DNA of 64,000 nt from Falsiroseomonas sp051433195 (GTDB lineage Bacteria > Pseudomonadota > Alphaproteobacteria > Acetobacterales > Acetobacteraceae): NCBI RefSeq assembly GCF_051433195.1, contig NZ_JBHMFT010000007.1, forward strand, positions 1-64,000. The letters run 5' to 3'. A program made the position numbers and the translations under genes. Each line of letters begins with the position of its first letter. The first letter of the stretch is position 1. Shown one piece after another: positions 33,031-41,251 of the stretch. The notes under the pieces were generated by a model. The model was not told the DNA's origin. It saw only the letters and a program-made list of their open reading frames with translations, and ran no database searches.

Positions 33031-33819
33031 TCAGGCCAGCAGCCGGCCGGCCTGCGCCAGCAGGCGTTCCCGGACGGCGACGATGGCACCGATGCCGATG
33101 ATGGCCGGGGACGGAATGTCCAACTCCGCCAGCGCATCCAGCCGGGTCACCAGCACGGACTGGTCCGGCGTCGTCGCGCCAACCACCACGGCGGCCGGGG
33201 TTTCCCCTGCCATGCCGCCTTCCATCAGCCCGGCGACGATCGCCGGCAGCGTGCGCGTCGCCATGTAGAGCAGGATGGGCTGCCCGGTGCGGGCCAGTGC
33301 CGCCCAATCCAGCCCGCCGGCGCTTTCCGCCGCATGGCCGGTGGCGAGGATGATCGCCTGGTTCGTCTCCCGCATCGTCGCCGGGATGTTGGCGGCGGTC
33401 ATGGCCGCCAGGCCCGAGGTCAGGCCGGGCAGCACGCGGAATGGGACGCCGGCCTCGGCCAGCGCCACCGCTTCCTCCCCGCCGCGGCCGAAGACGAAGG
33501 GGTCGCCGCCCTTCAGCCGCAGCACGCGGCGCCCGGCGCGGGCCTCCGCCACCAGCCGCGCCGAGATCTCCGCCTGGCGGGCGGAGGGTCGGCCGCCGCG
33601 CTTGCCGACGAAGGCGAGTTCCGCACCCGGCCGGGCGAGGGCCAGCACCTCCGCCTCGATCAACGCGTCGTGGATGATGATGTCCGCCTGGCCGAGCGCC
33701 GCCAGCACTTCCAGCGTCAGCAGCCCGGGGTCGCCCGGGCCGGCGCCGGCCAGCCAGACCTCACCCGGGGCCATGCGGCGGGACTGGGCGAGCAGGGCGG
33801 CGATGCCCTCGGCGTTCAT
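33031..33819 (-). CDS. cobA: Uroporphyrinogen-III C-methyltransferase (SUMT)
   Basis: A 262-residue tetrapyrrole methylase that adds methyl groups at C2 and C7 of uroporphyrinogen III to make precorrin-2, the entry to the corrin branch (and also siroheme). Motifs: VWLAGAGPGDPGLLTL, YDALI-like IIIHDALIEAEVL, RLKGGDPFVFGRGGEEA, and VLPGLTSGLAAMTAANIPAT. It is a stand-alone SUMT without the CysG dehydrogenase module. The start could also be the internal ATG at residue 16 (MAPGEVWLAG). It is the first gene of the minus-strand cobA-cobB-bluB-cobT-cobS run and is divergent from cbiD across 53 bp. Confidence 0.95.
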   Translation of the reverse strand: MNAEGIAALLAQSRRMAPGEVWLAGAGPGDPGLLTLEVLAALGQADIIIHDALIEAEVLALARPGAELAFVGKRGGRPSARQAEISARLVAEARAGRRVLRLKGGDPFVFGRGGEEAVALAEAGVPFRVLPGLTSGLAAMTAANIPATMRETNQAIILATGHAAESAGGLDWAALARTGQPILLYMATRTLPAIVAGLMEGGMAGETPAAVVVGATTPDQSVLVTRLDALAELDIPSPAIIGIGAIVAVRERLLAQAGRLLA

Positions 33820-33872
33820 CGCTGCACCGCGGGGCCTGGCGCGGCGCGCGGCTTGGCGCTACCGGGAGAGGC

Positions 33873-34973
33873 ATGGATCAGGGCAAGACGCTGCGGCGCG
33901 GCTGGACCACCGGCGCCTGTGCCACGGCGGCGGCCAAGGCCGCCTACGCCGCGCTGCGGCATGGCGCCTTCCCCGACCCGGTGACGATCCGCCTGCCGGG
34001 CGGCGAGACCCCCGCCTTCGCCCTGGCCCGCGCCGAGCTTGTCGCGGATGGCGCGCTGGCCGCCGTGGTGAAGGATGCCGGCGACGATCCCGACGTGACG
34101 CATGGCGCACTGATCCTGGTGACGGTGCGGCACCTGCCGCCGGGGTCGGGTGTGGTATTCCGGGCCGGGCCCGGGGTCGGCCTGGTGACGCGCCCCGGCC
34201 TGCCCATCGCGCCCGGCGAGCCCGCCATCAACCCCGGCCCGCGCGCCATGATCCGCGCCGCGATGGCGGAGGTGGCACCCGACACCGATGCGGAGGTCGA
34301 GATATCCATCGAGGATGGCGAGAAGCTGGCGGAGCGCACGCTGAACGGCCGGCTCGGCATCGTCGGCGGGCTGTCGGTGCTGGGCACGACGGGCATCGTC
34401 ATCCCCTATTCCTGCGCCGCCTGGATCGATTCCCTCCATCGTGGCGTGGATGTGGCGCGCGCCATGGGCATCGGCCATGTGGCCGGCAGCACCGGCACCG
34501 CCTCCGAGGCTGCGGTGCAGGCGCTGCACGGGCTGCCCGATGTGGCGCTGATCGAGATGGGCGATTTCGTCGGTGGGTTGCTCAAGCACCTGCGCCGCAA
34601 CCCGGTACCGCGCGTCACCATCGCCGGCGGCGTCGCCAAGATGACCAAGCTGGCGCAGGGCCGGCTCGATCTGCATTCGAAGCGCGGCGAGGCCGACTTG
34701 TCCGAGTTGGGCGCGCTGCTGCCTGATGCGGCGCTGGCCGCGCGGGTCGTCGCCGCCAATACCGTGGCGGAGGCCTTCGCCATCGCCGAGGCCGCCGGCC
34801 ATCCGCTGGGCGATGCCATCGCGGCCCGCGCCTGGGCCGTGGCGGCGGAGGCGCTGGCGCCCGCGCCCAGCGAGTTGGAAATCACCGTCTTCGACCGCAG
34901 CGGCCGGCTGGTGGGCCGCGCGGATTTTGCGCCGTTGCCTCACAGCCCCTCCCTCCCCCGGAACCGCCGCTGA
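33873..34973 (+). CDS. cbiD: Precorrin-5 (C1)-methyltransferase CbiD
   Basis: A 366-residue CbiD-family protein: RRGWTTGACATAAAKAAY at the N-terminus, GVGLVTRPGLPIAPGEPAIN, GRLGIVGGLSVLGTTGIV and HVAGSTGTASEAAVQA. CbiD belongs to the anaerobic (cobalt-early) pathway, where it methylates C1 of cobalt-precorrin-5 and releases the ring-contraction fragment. Here it sits in an otherwise aerobic set with CobG and CobN, and no CobF gene is visible, so it must do the C1-methylation on metal-free precorrin-5. It is the only plus-strand gene in this part of the cluster and overlaps the convergent cobM end by 34 bases. Confidence 0.95.
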   Translation: MDQGKTLRRGWTTGACATAAAKAAYAALRHGAFPDPVTIRLPGGETPAFALARAELVADGALAAVVKDAGDDPDVTHGALILVTVRHLPPGSGVVFRAGPGVGLVTRPGLPIAPGEPAINPGPRAMIRAAMAEVAPDTDAEVEISIEDGEKLAERTLNGRLGIVGGLSVLGTTGIVIPYSCAAWIDSLHRGVDVARAMGIGHVAGSTGTASEAAVQALHGLPDVALIEMGDFVGGLLKHLRRNPVPRVTIAGGVAKMTKLAQGRLDLHSKRGEADLSELGALLPDAALAARVVAANTVAEAFAIAEAAGHPLGDAIAARAWAVAAEALAPAPSELEITVFDRSGRLVGRADFAPLPHSPSLPRNRR

Positions 34974-35704
34974 TAGTCGGGCGCGTAGAGGGCGCTTTCG
35001 CGAAACCCCTCCGGCGCCAGGGCCGGGCCGACCAGGATCAGCGCCGTTCGCTCCACCCCCGCCGCCGCCACCACCGGCGCGATATCGGCCAGCGTGCCGC
35101 GGAACACCTGCTCATCCGGCCAGCTGGCCCGCACCACCACGGCGGCGGGGCAGGCCGCGCCGTAGAAGGGCGTCAGTTCCTCCACGATCCGCGCCAGCTG
35201 CGGCACGGCGAGGTGGATGGCGAGCGTGGCCCCCGTGGCGGCGAAGGCGGAAAGCGTCTCCCCGCCCGGCATGGGGGAGGCGCGGCCGGGCATCCGCGTC
35301 AGCACCACGGATTGCGCCAGCGCCGGCACCGTCAGCTCCCGCCCCAACAGGGCCGCCGCGGCGGCGAAGGCCGGCACGCCGGGGGTCAGTGTCACGGGAA
35401 TGCCGCGCGCCTCCAGCCGGCGCGTCTGCTCGGCGATGGCGGAGTAGATGGAAAGATCGCCGGAATGCAGCCGCGCCACGTCCTGCCCGGCTGCGTGGGC
35501 GGCGACGCATTCGGCCTCGATCTCATCCAGGCTCATCGGCGCCGTGTCCACCAGCCGTGCGCCGGGCGGGCAATGGACCAGCATCTCGCGCGGGATGATG
35601 GAGCCGGCGAACAGGCAGACCGGGCAGCGCGCCAGGATGTCCCGCCCGCGCAGCGTCAGCAGGTCCGCCGCCCCCGGCCCGGCGCCGATGAAATGCACGG
35701 TCAT
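34940..35704 (-). CDS. cobM: Precorrin-4 C11-methyltransferase
   Basis: A 254-residue tetrapyrrole methylase. The N-terminal VHFIGAGPGAADLLTLRGRD, the subfamily-specific CLFAGSIIPREMLVHCP and RLHSGDLSIYSAIAEQTRRL identify the C11 enzyme (CobM/CbiF), which converts precorrin-4 to precorrin-5. Length is as expected. The ATG overlaps the cobE stop (ATGA). The C-terminus overlaps cbiD on the other strand. Confidence 0.96.
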   Translation of the reverse strand: MTVHFIGAGPGAADLLTLRGRDILARCPVCLFAGSIIPREMLVHCPPGARLVDTAPMSLDEIEAECVAAHAAGQDVARLHSGDLSIYSAIAEQTRRLEARGIPVTLTPGVPAFAAAAALLGRELTVPALAQSVVLTRMPGRASPMPGGETLSAFAATGATLAIHLAVPQLARIVEELTPFYGAACPAAVVVRASWPDEQVFRGTLADIAPVVAAAGVERTALILVGPALAPEGFRESALYAPDYQRRFRGREGL

Positions 35705-36084
35705 GGGGTGGTCTCCGCCAGGGCACAGGTGGCGGCGCGGGCCACCGCAACGCGCGGGCCGAGCAGCCGCGCGCCCGGCCCGGCGGAGGCCAGCGCCGCC
35801 GCCTCGGCCAGTGACGGCACGCCCGCCTCCGCCAGCACCCGCGCGGAATGGCTGAGGCAGCCCGGCGCGGCCGCCAGCAGGTCCGGCTGCGGCACGGCAT
35901 CGAGCGGCAGCCCCAGCGCCGCCGCCGCCGCGCGCAGGCCGGGTTCTTCCGCCTTGGCGGCGCTGGTGGCGAGCCGTGCCAAATCTGCCGGCTGCCGCCC
36001 GGCCCCGTGCAGCGCCCGCGCGATGGCCGCCGCCACATCCTCGGCCCGCGCCCCGCGCCGGCAGCCCAGCCCCGCGACCATCAT
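35701..36084 (-). CDS. cobE: CobE, CbiG C-terminal-domain protein
   Basis: A 127-residue protein matching the C-terminal domain of CbiG. The glycine/arginine start VAGLGCRRGARAEDVAAAI and the LATSAAKAEEPGLRAAA block are typical. In aerobic pathways CobE accompanies the corrin-building enzymes; it has been suggested to help bind or hand over intermediates, but its function is not firmly settled. I place the start at the ATG at 36084, which overlaps the cobL stop as ATGA like the neighbouring joints; an ATG at 36102 would add six residues. It sits between cobL and cobM. Confidence 0.88.
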   Translation of the reverse strand: MMVAGLGCRRGARAEDVAAAIARALHGAGRQPADLARLATSAAKAEEPGLRAAAAALGLPLDAVPQPDLLAAAPGCLSHSARVLAEAGVPSLAEAAALASAGPGARLLGPRVAVARAATCALAETTP

Positions 36085-37301
36085 GGCTTGTGCCAGACCC
36101 ATTGGGTGACCGGCATGGCCGGGCGCCAGCCTGTCATGCCGCCCACGGCGACGGCGCGGGTGATGCCGATGCGCAGCAGATCGCCACCCAGCGCCGCGTG
36201 GCGGGCCAGCAGCAGCGCCTCGGTCTCCAGCGTCACGGCATTCGCCACGAAGACGCCGCCGGGCTTCAGCGCCGCCAGCGCCGCCTCGAACACGCCTGGA
36301 TCATTGGCGCCGCCGCCGAGGAACAGCGCATCCGGCGGCGGCAGCCCGGCGAAGGCGGCTGGCGCCTCGCCCCGCACCAGGCGCAGGCCGGGCACGCCGA
36401 GCGCACGCGCATTGGCCTCGGCACGCGCCGCGCGGTCCGCCCGTACCTCGATGCCGATGGCGCGGCAGGCGGGGTGCGCCAACATCCACTCGATGCCGAT
36501 GGACCCGGCGCCGGCGCCGACATCCCACAGCAGCGCGCCCGGGAAGGGTTGCAGCGCGGAGAGGGTGATGGCGCGGACCTCGCGCTTCGTCAGCTGCCCG
36601 TCATGCTGGAACAGGTCGTCCGGCAGGCCGGGCGCGCGCGGCAGGATGCGCGCTAGCGGCCCCGGGGCGATCTCAACGGCCAGGGTATTCAGCGGGTTGA
36701 TATCGACCAGGTCGAAGCCCGCCGCCGTGGCGTGGCGCCTGCGTTCCTCCGCCCCGCCCAGCGCCTCCAGCACCGTCATCCGGCTGCCTGGAAAACCCTC
36801 CGTCGCCAGCAGGGCCGCGATGGCGGCGGGCTGCGCCGCGTCGCTGGTCAGCAGGATCAGCCTGGCGCCGGGATGCAGATGCGGGCGCAGCAGCGCCACG
36901 TCGCGGGCATGCAGCGACAGCGCCGCGACCTCCGCCAGCGGCCAGCCCATCCGCGCGGCGGCCAGGCTGGCGGCGGAGGGCTGCGGGAAGACCCGCGCCT
37001 CGCCGGCCGGAATCTCCCGCAGCAGCGTGGCGCCGACGCCGTGCCACATCGGATCGCCGGAGGCGAGCACGGCCACGGCCTGCCCGCGCCGCGCCAGCAC
37101 CGGCGCCACGCTGAAGGGCGAAGGCCAGGGCTGCGCCGCGCCAGTCATGCCCGCCGCCGCCAGCCGCAGATGCCGCGCGCCGCCGAACACGACCTCGGCC
37201 CGGGCCAGCGCTTCCCGCGCGGCCTCGCCCAGCCCCGCCATCCCGTCCTCGCCGATGCCGATGATGGACAACCAGGGCGCGCCGCGCGAAGCCTCAGCCA
37301 T
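36081..37301 (-). CDS. cobL: Precorrin-6Y C5,15-methyltransferase (decarboxylating)
   Basis: A 406-residue fusion of the CbiE methylase and the CbiT methylase/decarboxylase. N-terminal half: WLSIIGIGEDGMAGLG, LASGDPMWHGVGATLL and MTVLEALGGAEERRR. C-terminal half: KREVRAITLSALQPFPG, LLWDVGAGAGSIGIEWMLA and DALFLGGGANDPG. It methylates C5 and C15 and decarboxylates the C12 acetate of precorrin-6B to give precorrin-8X. The start codon shares bases with the divergent cobK start (CATG at 37299-37302), so the two genes begin back-to-back. Confidence 0.96.
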   Translation of the reverse strand: MAEASRGAPWLSIIGIGEDGMAGLGEAAREALARAEVVFGGARHLRLAAAGMTGAAQPWPSPFSVAPVLARRGQAVAVLASGDPMWHGVGATLLREIPAGEARVFPQPSAASLAAARMGWPLAEVAALSLHARDVALLRPHLHPGARLILLTSDAAQPAAIAALLATEGFPGSRMTVLEALGGAEERRRHATAAGFDLVDINPLNTLAVEIAPGPLARILPRAPGLPDDLFQHDGQLTKREVRAITLSALQPFPGALLWDVGAGAGSIGIEWMLAHPACRAIGIEVRADRAARAEANARALGVPGLRLVRGEAPAAFAGLPPPDALFLGGGANDPGVFEAALAALKPGGVFVANAVTLETEALLLARHAALGGDLLRIGITRAVAVGGMTGWRPAMPVTQWVWHKP

Positions 37302-38058
37302 GCGACAACATCTCCTGATCCTGGGCGGCACGACCGAGGCCCGCGCCCTGGCCGAACGCCTGGCGATGCGCGCCGACGTCACGGTGACGCTGTCGCTCGC
37401 CGGCCGCACCCTGAACCCGGCCGCCATGCCGGTGCCGGTGCGCGTGGGCGGCTTCGGCGGCGCGGCGGGGCTGGAGGCGTGGCTGCGCGACCATCGCATC
37501 GCCCTGCTGCTGGATGCGACGCATCCCTATGCCGCGCGCATCTCGGCCAATGCCGCGCTGGCTGCGCAGGCCGCCGGGGTGCCGCTGCTGGCGCTGCGCC
37601 GGCCGGCCTGGGTGCCGGAAGCCGGCGATGACTGGCGTCCGGTGGCCGATGTGGCCGCGGCCTGCGCGGCGCTCGGCCCTGCGCCGCGCCGGGTGTTCCT
37701 GGCGCTCGGCCGGCAGGAGGTGGCGGGCTTCGAGCCCGCACCGCAGCACCGCTACCTGATCCGCAGCGTCGACCCCATCATCCCGCCGCCGCCCATGCCG
37801 GACATCACCTGCCTGACCGCCCGCGGCCCCTTCACCCTGGCCGATGAGGAAGCCCTGCTCGACACGCACCGCATCGAGGCCATCGTCTGCAAGAACAGCG
37901 GCGGCAGCGCGAGCTTCGCCAAGCTGGTCGCCGCCCGCGCACGCTGCCTGCCGGTGTTCCTGCTGGCCCGCCCGGCGCTGCCGGAGGTGCCGCAGGTCGC
38001 CACGGTGGAAGCTGCCCTGTCCTGGCTCGATCATGCGCTGAGCCGTCGCGCGGTATAG
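37300..38058 (+). CDS. cobK: Precorrin-6A reductase
   Basis: A 252-residue NADPH-dependent reductase that converts precorrin-6A to 6B. The Rossmann start HLLILGGTTEARALAERLA follows immediately after the ATG, so no later start is possible. Further marks: LLLDATHPYAARISANA, VFLALGRQEVAGFEP and CKNSGGSASFAKLVAA. Its start codon overlaps that of divergent cobL, and its 3' end overlaps convergent cobJ by 28 bases, so this gene has no untranslated flank on either side. Its promoter must lie inside cobL. Confidence 0.95.
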   Translation: MRQHLLILGGTTEARALAERLAMRADVTVTLSLAGRTLNPAAMPVPVRVGGFGGAAGLEAWLRDHRIALLLDATHPYAARISANAALAAQAAGVPLLALRRPAWVPEAGDDWRPVADVAAACAALGPAPRRVFLALGRQEVAGFEPAPQHRYLIRSVDPIIPPPPMPDITCLTARGPFTLADEEALLDTHRIEAIVCKNSGGSASFAKLVAARARCLPVFLLARPALPEVPQVATVEAALSWLDHALSRRAV

Positions 38059-38786
38059 GCCAGCGGCGCCTGCCCCGGCCTTGCCACGGTGCGGGTCTGC
38101 CGGGTGCCGATGATGACGCAGGTCGCCATGCTGGCGGGCTGCGCCGCTGCCTCCTCCAGCGTCACGATCACCACCTGCTCCGCCGCGCGCGCCACGGCAT
38201 GACCGAAGATCACCGGCACCTCCGGCGGCAGATGCTTTGACAGGCAGGCGAAGGCGGCGCCGAGCTGCCAGGGCCGCGCCCGGCTGATCGGGTTGTACAG
38301 CGCGATGGCGAAGCCGGCACCCGCCGCCGCCGCCAGGCGCTGTTCCACCACCGGCCAGGGCTTCAGGTTATCCGACAGGGAAATGGCGCAGAAATCATGA
38401 CCGAGCGGCGCGCCTGCCCGTGCGGCCAGTGCCAGCATGGCGGTGATGCCGGGATGCACGCCGAGTTCCACCGCGCGCCATTCCGGCCTGCCGTGGTCGA
38501 TGGCTTCGCAGACCGCGGCGGCCATGGCGAAGACGCCGGGATCGCCGCCCGTCACCATGGCGACGCGCGCGCCGGCCGCGGCGGCATCCAGCGCGGCCGC
38601 GGCGCGGGCCATCTCCTCGCGGTTGTCGGTGGGGTGGCGCTGCTGGCCTTCGCGTTCGGGCACGCGGGCGAGGTAGGGGCCGTAGCCATACAGCGCCTCC
38701 GCCGCCGCCAGCGCCGCGGTGGCGGCGGGCGTGACCAGCGCCGCATCGCCGGGGCCGATGCCGACCACGTCCAGCCGGCCCGTCAT
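38031..38786 (-). CDS. cobJ: Precorrin-3B C17-methyltransferase
   Basis: A 251-residue tetrapyrrole methylase. It opens LDVVGIGPGDAALVTPAA, and the subfamily marks YGYGPYLARV, MVTGGDPGVFAMAAAVCEAI, LGHDFCAISLSDNLKPWPV and IALYNPISRARPWQLG identify CobJ/CbiH. It methylates C17 and drives ring contraction to precorrin-4. ATG start overlaps the cobI stop (ATGA). It is the last gene of the riboswitch-led run. Confidence 0.96.
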   Translation of the reverse strand: MTGRLDVVGIGPGDAALVTPAATAALAAAEALYGYGPYLARVPEREGQQRHPTDNREEMARAAAALDAAAAGARVAMVTGGDPGVFAMAAAVCEAIDHGRPEWRAVELGVHPGITAMLALAARAGAPLGHDFCAISLSDNLKPWPVVEQRLAAAAGAGFAIALYNPISRARPWQLGAAFACLSKHLPPEVPVIFGHAVARAAEQVVIVTLEEAAAQPASMATCVIIGTRQTRTVARPGQAPLAYTARRLSA

Positions 38787-39502
38787 TGCGCCCAGCCCGG
38801 CACGAGGATCAGCGAGAAGTAGGGCGCCGGCGAGGCATCGCGGTCCGCCAGCCGCAGCACGCGCTGTGCCGGGCTGCCGACACGCTCCGCATAGACCGCT
38901 TGTTCCAGACGCCCCGCACGCGCCAGCGCGGCGCGCACCCGCGGCAGGTTGCGGCCGAGCTTCATGATCACCGCGGCCTCCGTCCCCGCCAATCTTGCGG
39001 AGAGCGTGTCTTCGTCCAGCGTGCCCTGCAGCACGGTCAGCACATCATCGCCCTGCGCGATCGGCAGGCCGGCCAGCGCCCAGGCGCCGGACATGGCGGT
39101 GATGCCCGGCACCACCTCGGTCGGGAAACGGTGCGCGAGGCGGACATGCAGATGCATGTAGGAGCCGTAGAACAGCGCATCCCCCTCGCTCGCCACCGCC
39201 ACGTCGCGACCGGCCTCCAGATGTGCCGCGATGGCGGCGGCGGCCTCGTCGTGGAAGGCATCGAGCGCGGCGCGATAGGCGGGGTCGGCGCGCGGGATCT
39301 CGGTGGTGACGGGATAGAGCAGCGGCAGCTCCACCACGCCCGGCCGCAGCCGGTCCGCGATGATGGCGCGCGCGTTGCTGGCCCGGCCCCGCTTGGCGAA
39401 ATACGCCACGACCGGCACGGCATCGAGCAGCCGCGCCGCCTTCAGCGTCAGCAGTTCGGGATCGCCCGGGCCGAGGCCCAGCCCATAGAGTCGGCCGGTC
39501 AC
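38783..39502 (-). CDS. cobI: Precorrin-2 C20-methyltransferase
   Basis: A 239-residue tetrapyrrole methylase (GRLYGLGLGPGDPELLTLKA at the start, VASEGDALFYGSYMHLHVRL and VPGITAMSGAWALAGLPIA later) that makes precorrin-3A. GTG at 39502 is the start: it overlaps the cobH stop as GTGA, and the family motif begins three residues on. The longer frame upstream is antiphase cobH. Confidence 0.96.
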   Translation of the reverse strand: MTGRLYGLGLGPGDPELLTLKAARLLDAVPVVAYFAKRGRASNARAIIADRLRPGVVELPLLYPVTTEIPRADPAYRAALDAFHDEAAAAIAAHLEAGRDVAVASEGDALFYGSYMHLHVRLAHRFPTEVVPGITAMSGAWALAGLPIAQGDDVLTVLQGTLDEDTLSARLAGTEAAVIMKLGRNLPRVRAALARAGRLEQAVYAERVGSPAQRVLRLADRDASPAPYFSLILVPGWAQ

Positions 39503-40125
39503 AGACCGGCCCTCGCCAGCGCATTGAGCGCCGCCGCCGCCATCGCGCTGCCGCCCATCCGGCCGCGCACCACGGCCCAGGGAATGCCGAGCGGGGCGGC
39601 CATCAGCGCCTCCTTCGATTCGGCCGCGCCGACGAAACCCACCGGCATGCCGATGATCGCCGCGGGGCGCGGGGCACCATCCGCCAGCATGTCCAGCAGG
39701 TGAAACAACGCGGTCGGCGCGTTGCCGATGACGACGACGCTGCCCGCCAGGTGCGGCGCCCACAGTGCCATGGCGGCGACCGAGCGCGTGTTGCCGATGC
39801 GCGCCGCCATCTCCGGCACGCTTGGGTCGCGCAGCGTGCAGATCACCTGGTTGTCGGCGGGCAGGCGGGCGCGGGTGACTCCGCGTGCCACCATCTCCGC
39901 ATCGCACAGGATGGAAGCGCCGGATTGTAGCGCGGCGCGGCCGGCGGCGACGAAGCCGGGGGCGAAGGCGAAATGTGCCGCGGCCTCGACCAGCCCGCAG
40001 GCATGGATCATCCGCACCGCCACATCCTCCTCCTCCGCCGAGAAGCGCGCGAGATCCGCCTCGGCCCGGATGATGGCGAAGGAGCGGGCGTAGATCGCCG
40101 CCCCGTCGCGAATATACTCATGCAT
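39499..40125 (-). CDS. cobH: Precorrin-8X methylmutase
   Basis: A 208-residue enzyme that moves the C11 methyl group to C12 and yields hydrogenobyrinate. Typical blocks: EEEDVAVRMIHACGLVEAA (with the catalytic histidine), GASILCDAEMVARGVTRARL, VVIGNAPTALFHLLDMLADG and GMPVGFVGAAESKEALMA. ATG at 40125 (MHEYIRDGAAIYARSFA) fits the usual N-terminus and overlaps the cobG end by eight bases; an upstream ATG in the open frame lies well inside cobG. Confidence 0.96.
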   Translation of the reverse strand: MHEYIRDGAAIYARSFAIIRAEADLARFSAEEEDVAVRMIHACGLVEAAAHFAFAPGFVAAGRAALQSGASILCDAEMVARGVTRARLPADNQVICTLRDPSVPEMAARIGNTRSVAAMALWAPHLAGSVVVIGNAPTALFHLLDMLADGAPRPAAIIGMPVGFVGAAESKEALMAAPLGIPWAVVRGRMGGSAMAAAALNALARAGL

Positions 40126-41251
40126 CGGCGGCAAACTCCCGCGCCAGCGCGGCGCGCGCATCCTGGGGGTGGAGGTGGTGCGCCACCGTGTCGCCCGCCC
40201 GCCCGCGCCGGATCAAGCCCAGCCCCTGCGGCGTGCCCACCAGGGTGAGGCGCGCCGGGCGCGGATGGGCGCAGCCCTTGGCACAGCCCGAGACATGCAG
40301 GAAGCCGCCGGGCGGCACATCCGGTGCCAGCGCGGCGGCCAGCGCGCGCGTATCCAGCAACGCCGATCCGCAGGCGGGCGCACCCGTGCAGGCGGCGACG
40401 CGTCGGCGCGGATCGTCCGGATCGGTGATCAGGCCGAGTGCTGCGGCCTGGCGGCGCAGCCCCGCCGGGTCCGGCACCCTGAGCGCCAGCAGCACGCGAC
40501 CGGGCGCGCCACGCAGCGCGCGCGCGTTGCTGGCCTCGGCGAAGGCGATCAGCGTCGCGGCCTCCAACCGGCCGAAGGGCAGGCCGACGCCCAACGCAAC
40601 GCCTTCGCGCAGCGCGTGGAGGCCGATGGCTTCGGGCGATGGGACAGGCGCGGGGGGCGGGGCGGGGCGCAGCCGTTGCGCCGCCGCGGCGCAGGCCTCG
40701 GCGGAAGGCGCGCGCGTCGCGTGACGCGCCATGTCGGCCAGCAGGTGCAGGGCGGCGGCGCAGGCGGCATCGGCGTTGCCGACACCCAGCCAATCCATGC
40801 CGCAACCCAGCAGCCAGCCATCCGGTTGGGCCACCAGCCGCAGATCCGCGGCCTCGCCTGCCAGGTTTAGCGCGCCGCCACCATCGACCAGCACCGTCGC
40901 CTTCGGCGGCAGGCCGGCCGGCGCGGCGGCGGCGAGGCGCGCGGCCAGAGGGTGCGGGTCCGCGGTTTCGTCGAGCGCCGCGCCGGCCAGCGGCGAGGTC
41001 ATCACCAGCGCCCCGCGCGGCCACTCCGGCGGCACCAGGGACTCCGCGAGGTCCAGCGTTTCGGCGCTGAGGCCGCGCAACTGCACGCTGCCCCGCGCGG
41101 TGATGTCGAGCAGCCCGTTGCCGGCACGCTGCGCAGCGCGTGCCAGCGCCACCCAGGCGGCGGGCGGCAGGGTGGCGGGCGGCAGGCGGGCCAGCAGCCC
41201 GTCGCCGGTGTGCAGGGGCGCCTCAAGGCTCGGGCAGGCGCCGCGCCGCAT
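40118..41251 (-). CDS. cobG: Precorrin-3B synthase
   Basis: A 377-residue monooxygenase of the nitrite/sulfite reductase fold that hydroxylates precorrin-3A at C20 with O2, the committed aerobic step. The repeat starts with GDGLLARLPPATLPPAAWVA and DITARGSVQLRGLSAET. The C-terminal cluster ligands are in ACTGAPACGSALLD and HVSGCAKGCAHP, as expected for a [4Fe-4S] centre. Start ATG at 41251 shares a base with the cobN stop. CobG rather than CobZ being present fits an oxygen-dependent route. Confidence 0.94.
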   Translation of the reverse strand: MRRGACPSLEAPLHTGDGLLARLPPATLPPAAWVALARAAQRAGNGLLDITARGSVQLRGLSAETLDLAESLVPPEWPRGALVMTSPLAGAALDETADPHPLAARLAAAAPAGLPPKATVLVDGGGALNLAGEAADLRLVAQPDGWLLGCGMDWLGVGNADAACAAALHLLADMARHATRAPSAEACAAAAQRLRPAPPPAPVPSPEAIGLHALREGVALGVGLPFGRLEAATLIAFAEASNARALRGAPGRVLLALRVPDPAGLRRQAAALGLITDPDDPRRRVAACTGAPACGSALLDTRALAAALAPDVPPGGFLHVSGCAKGCAHPRPARLTLVGTPQGLGLIRRGRAGDTVAHHLHPQDARAALAREFAADA

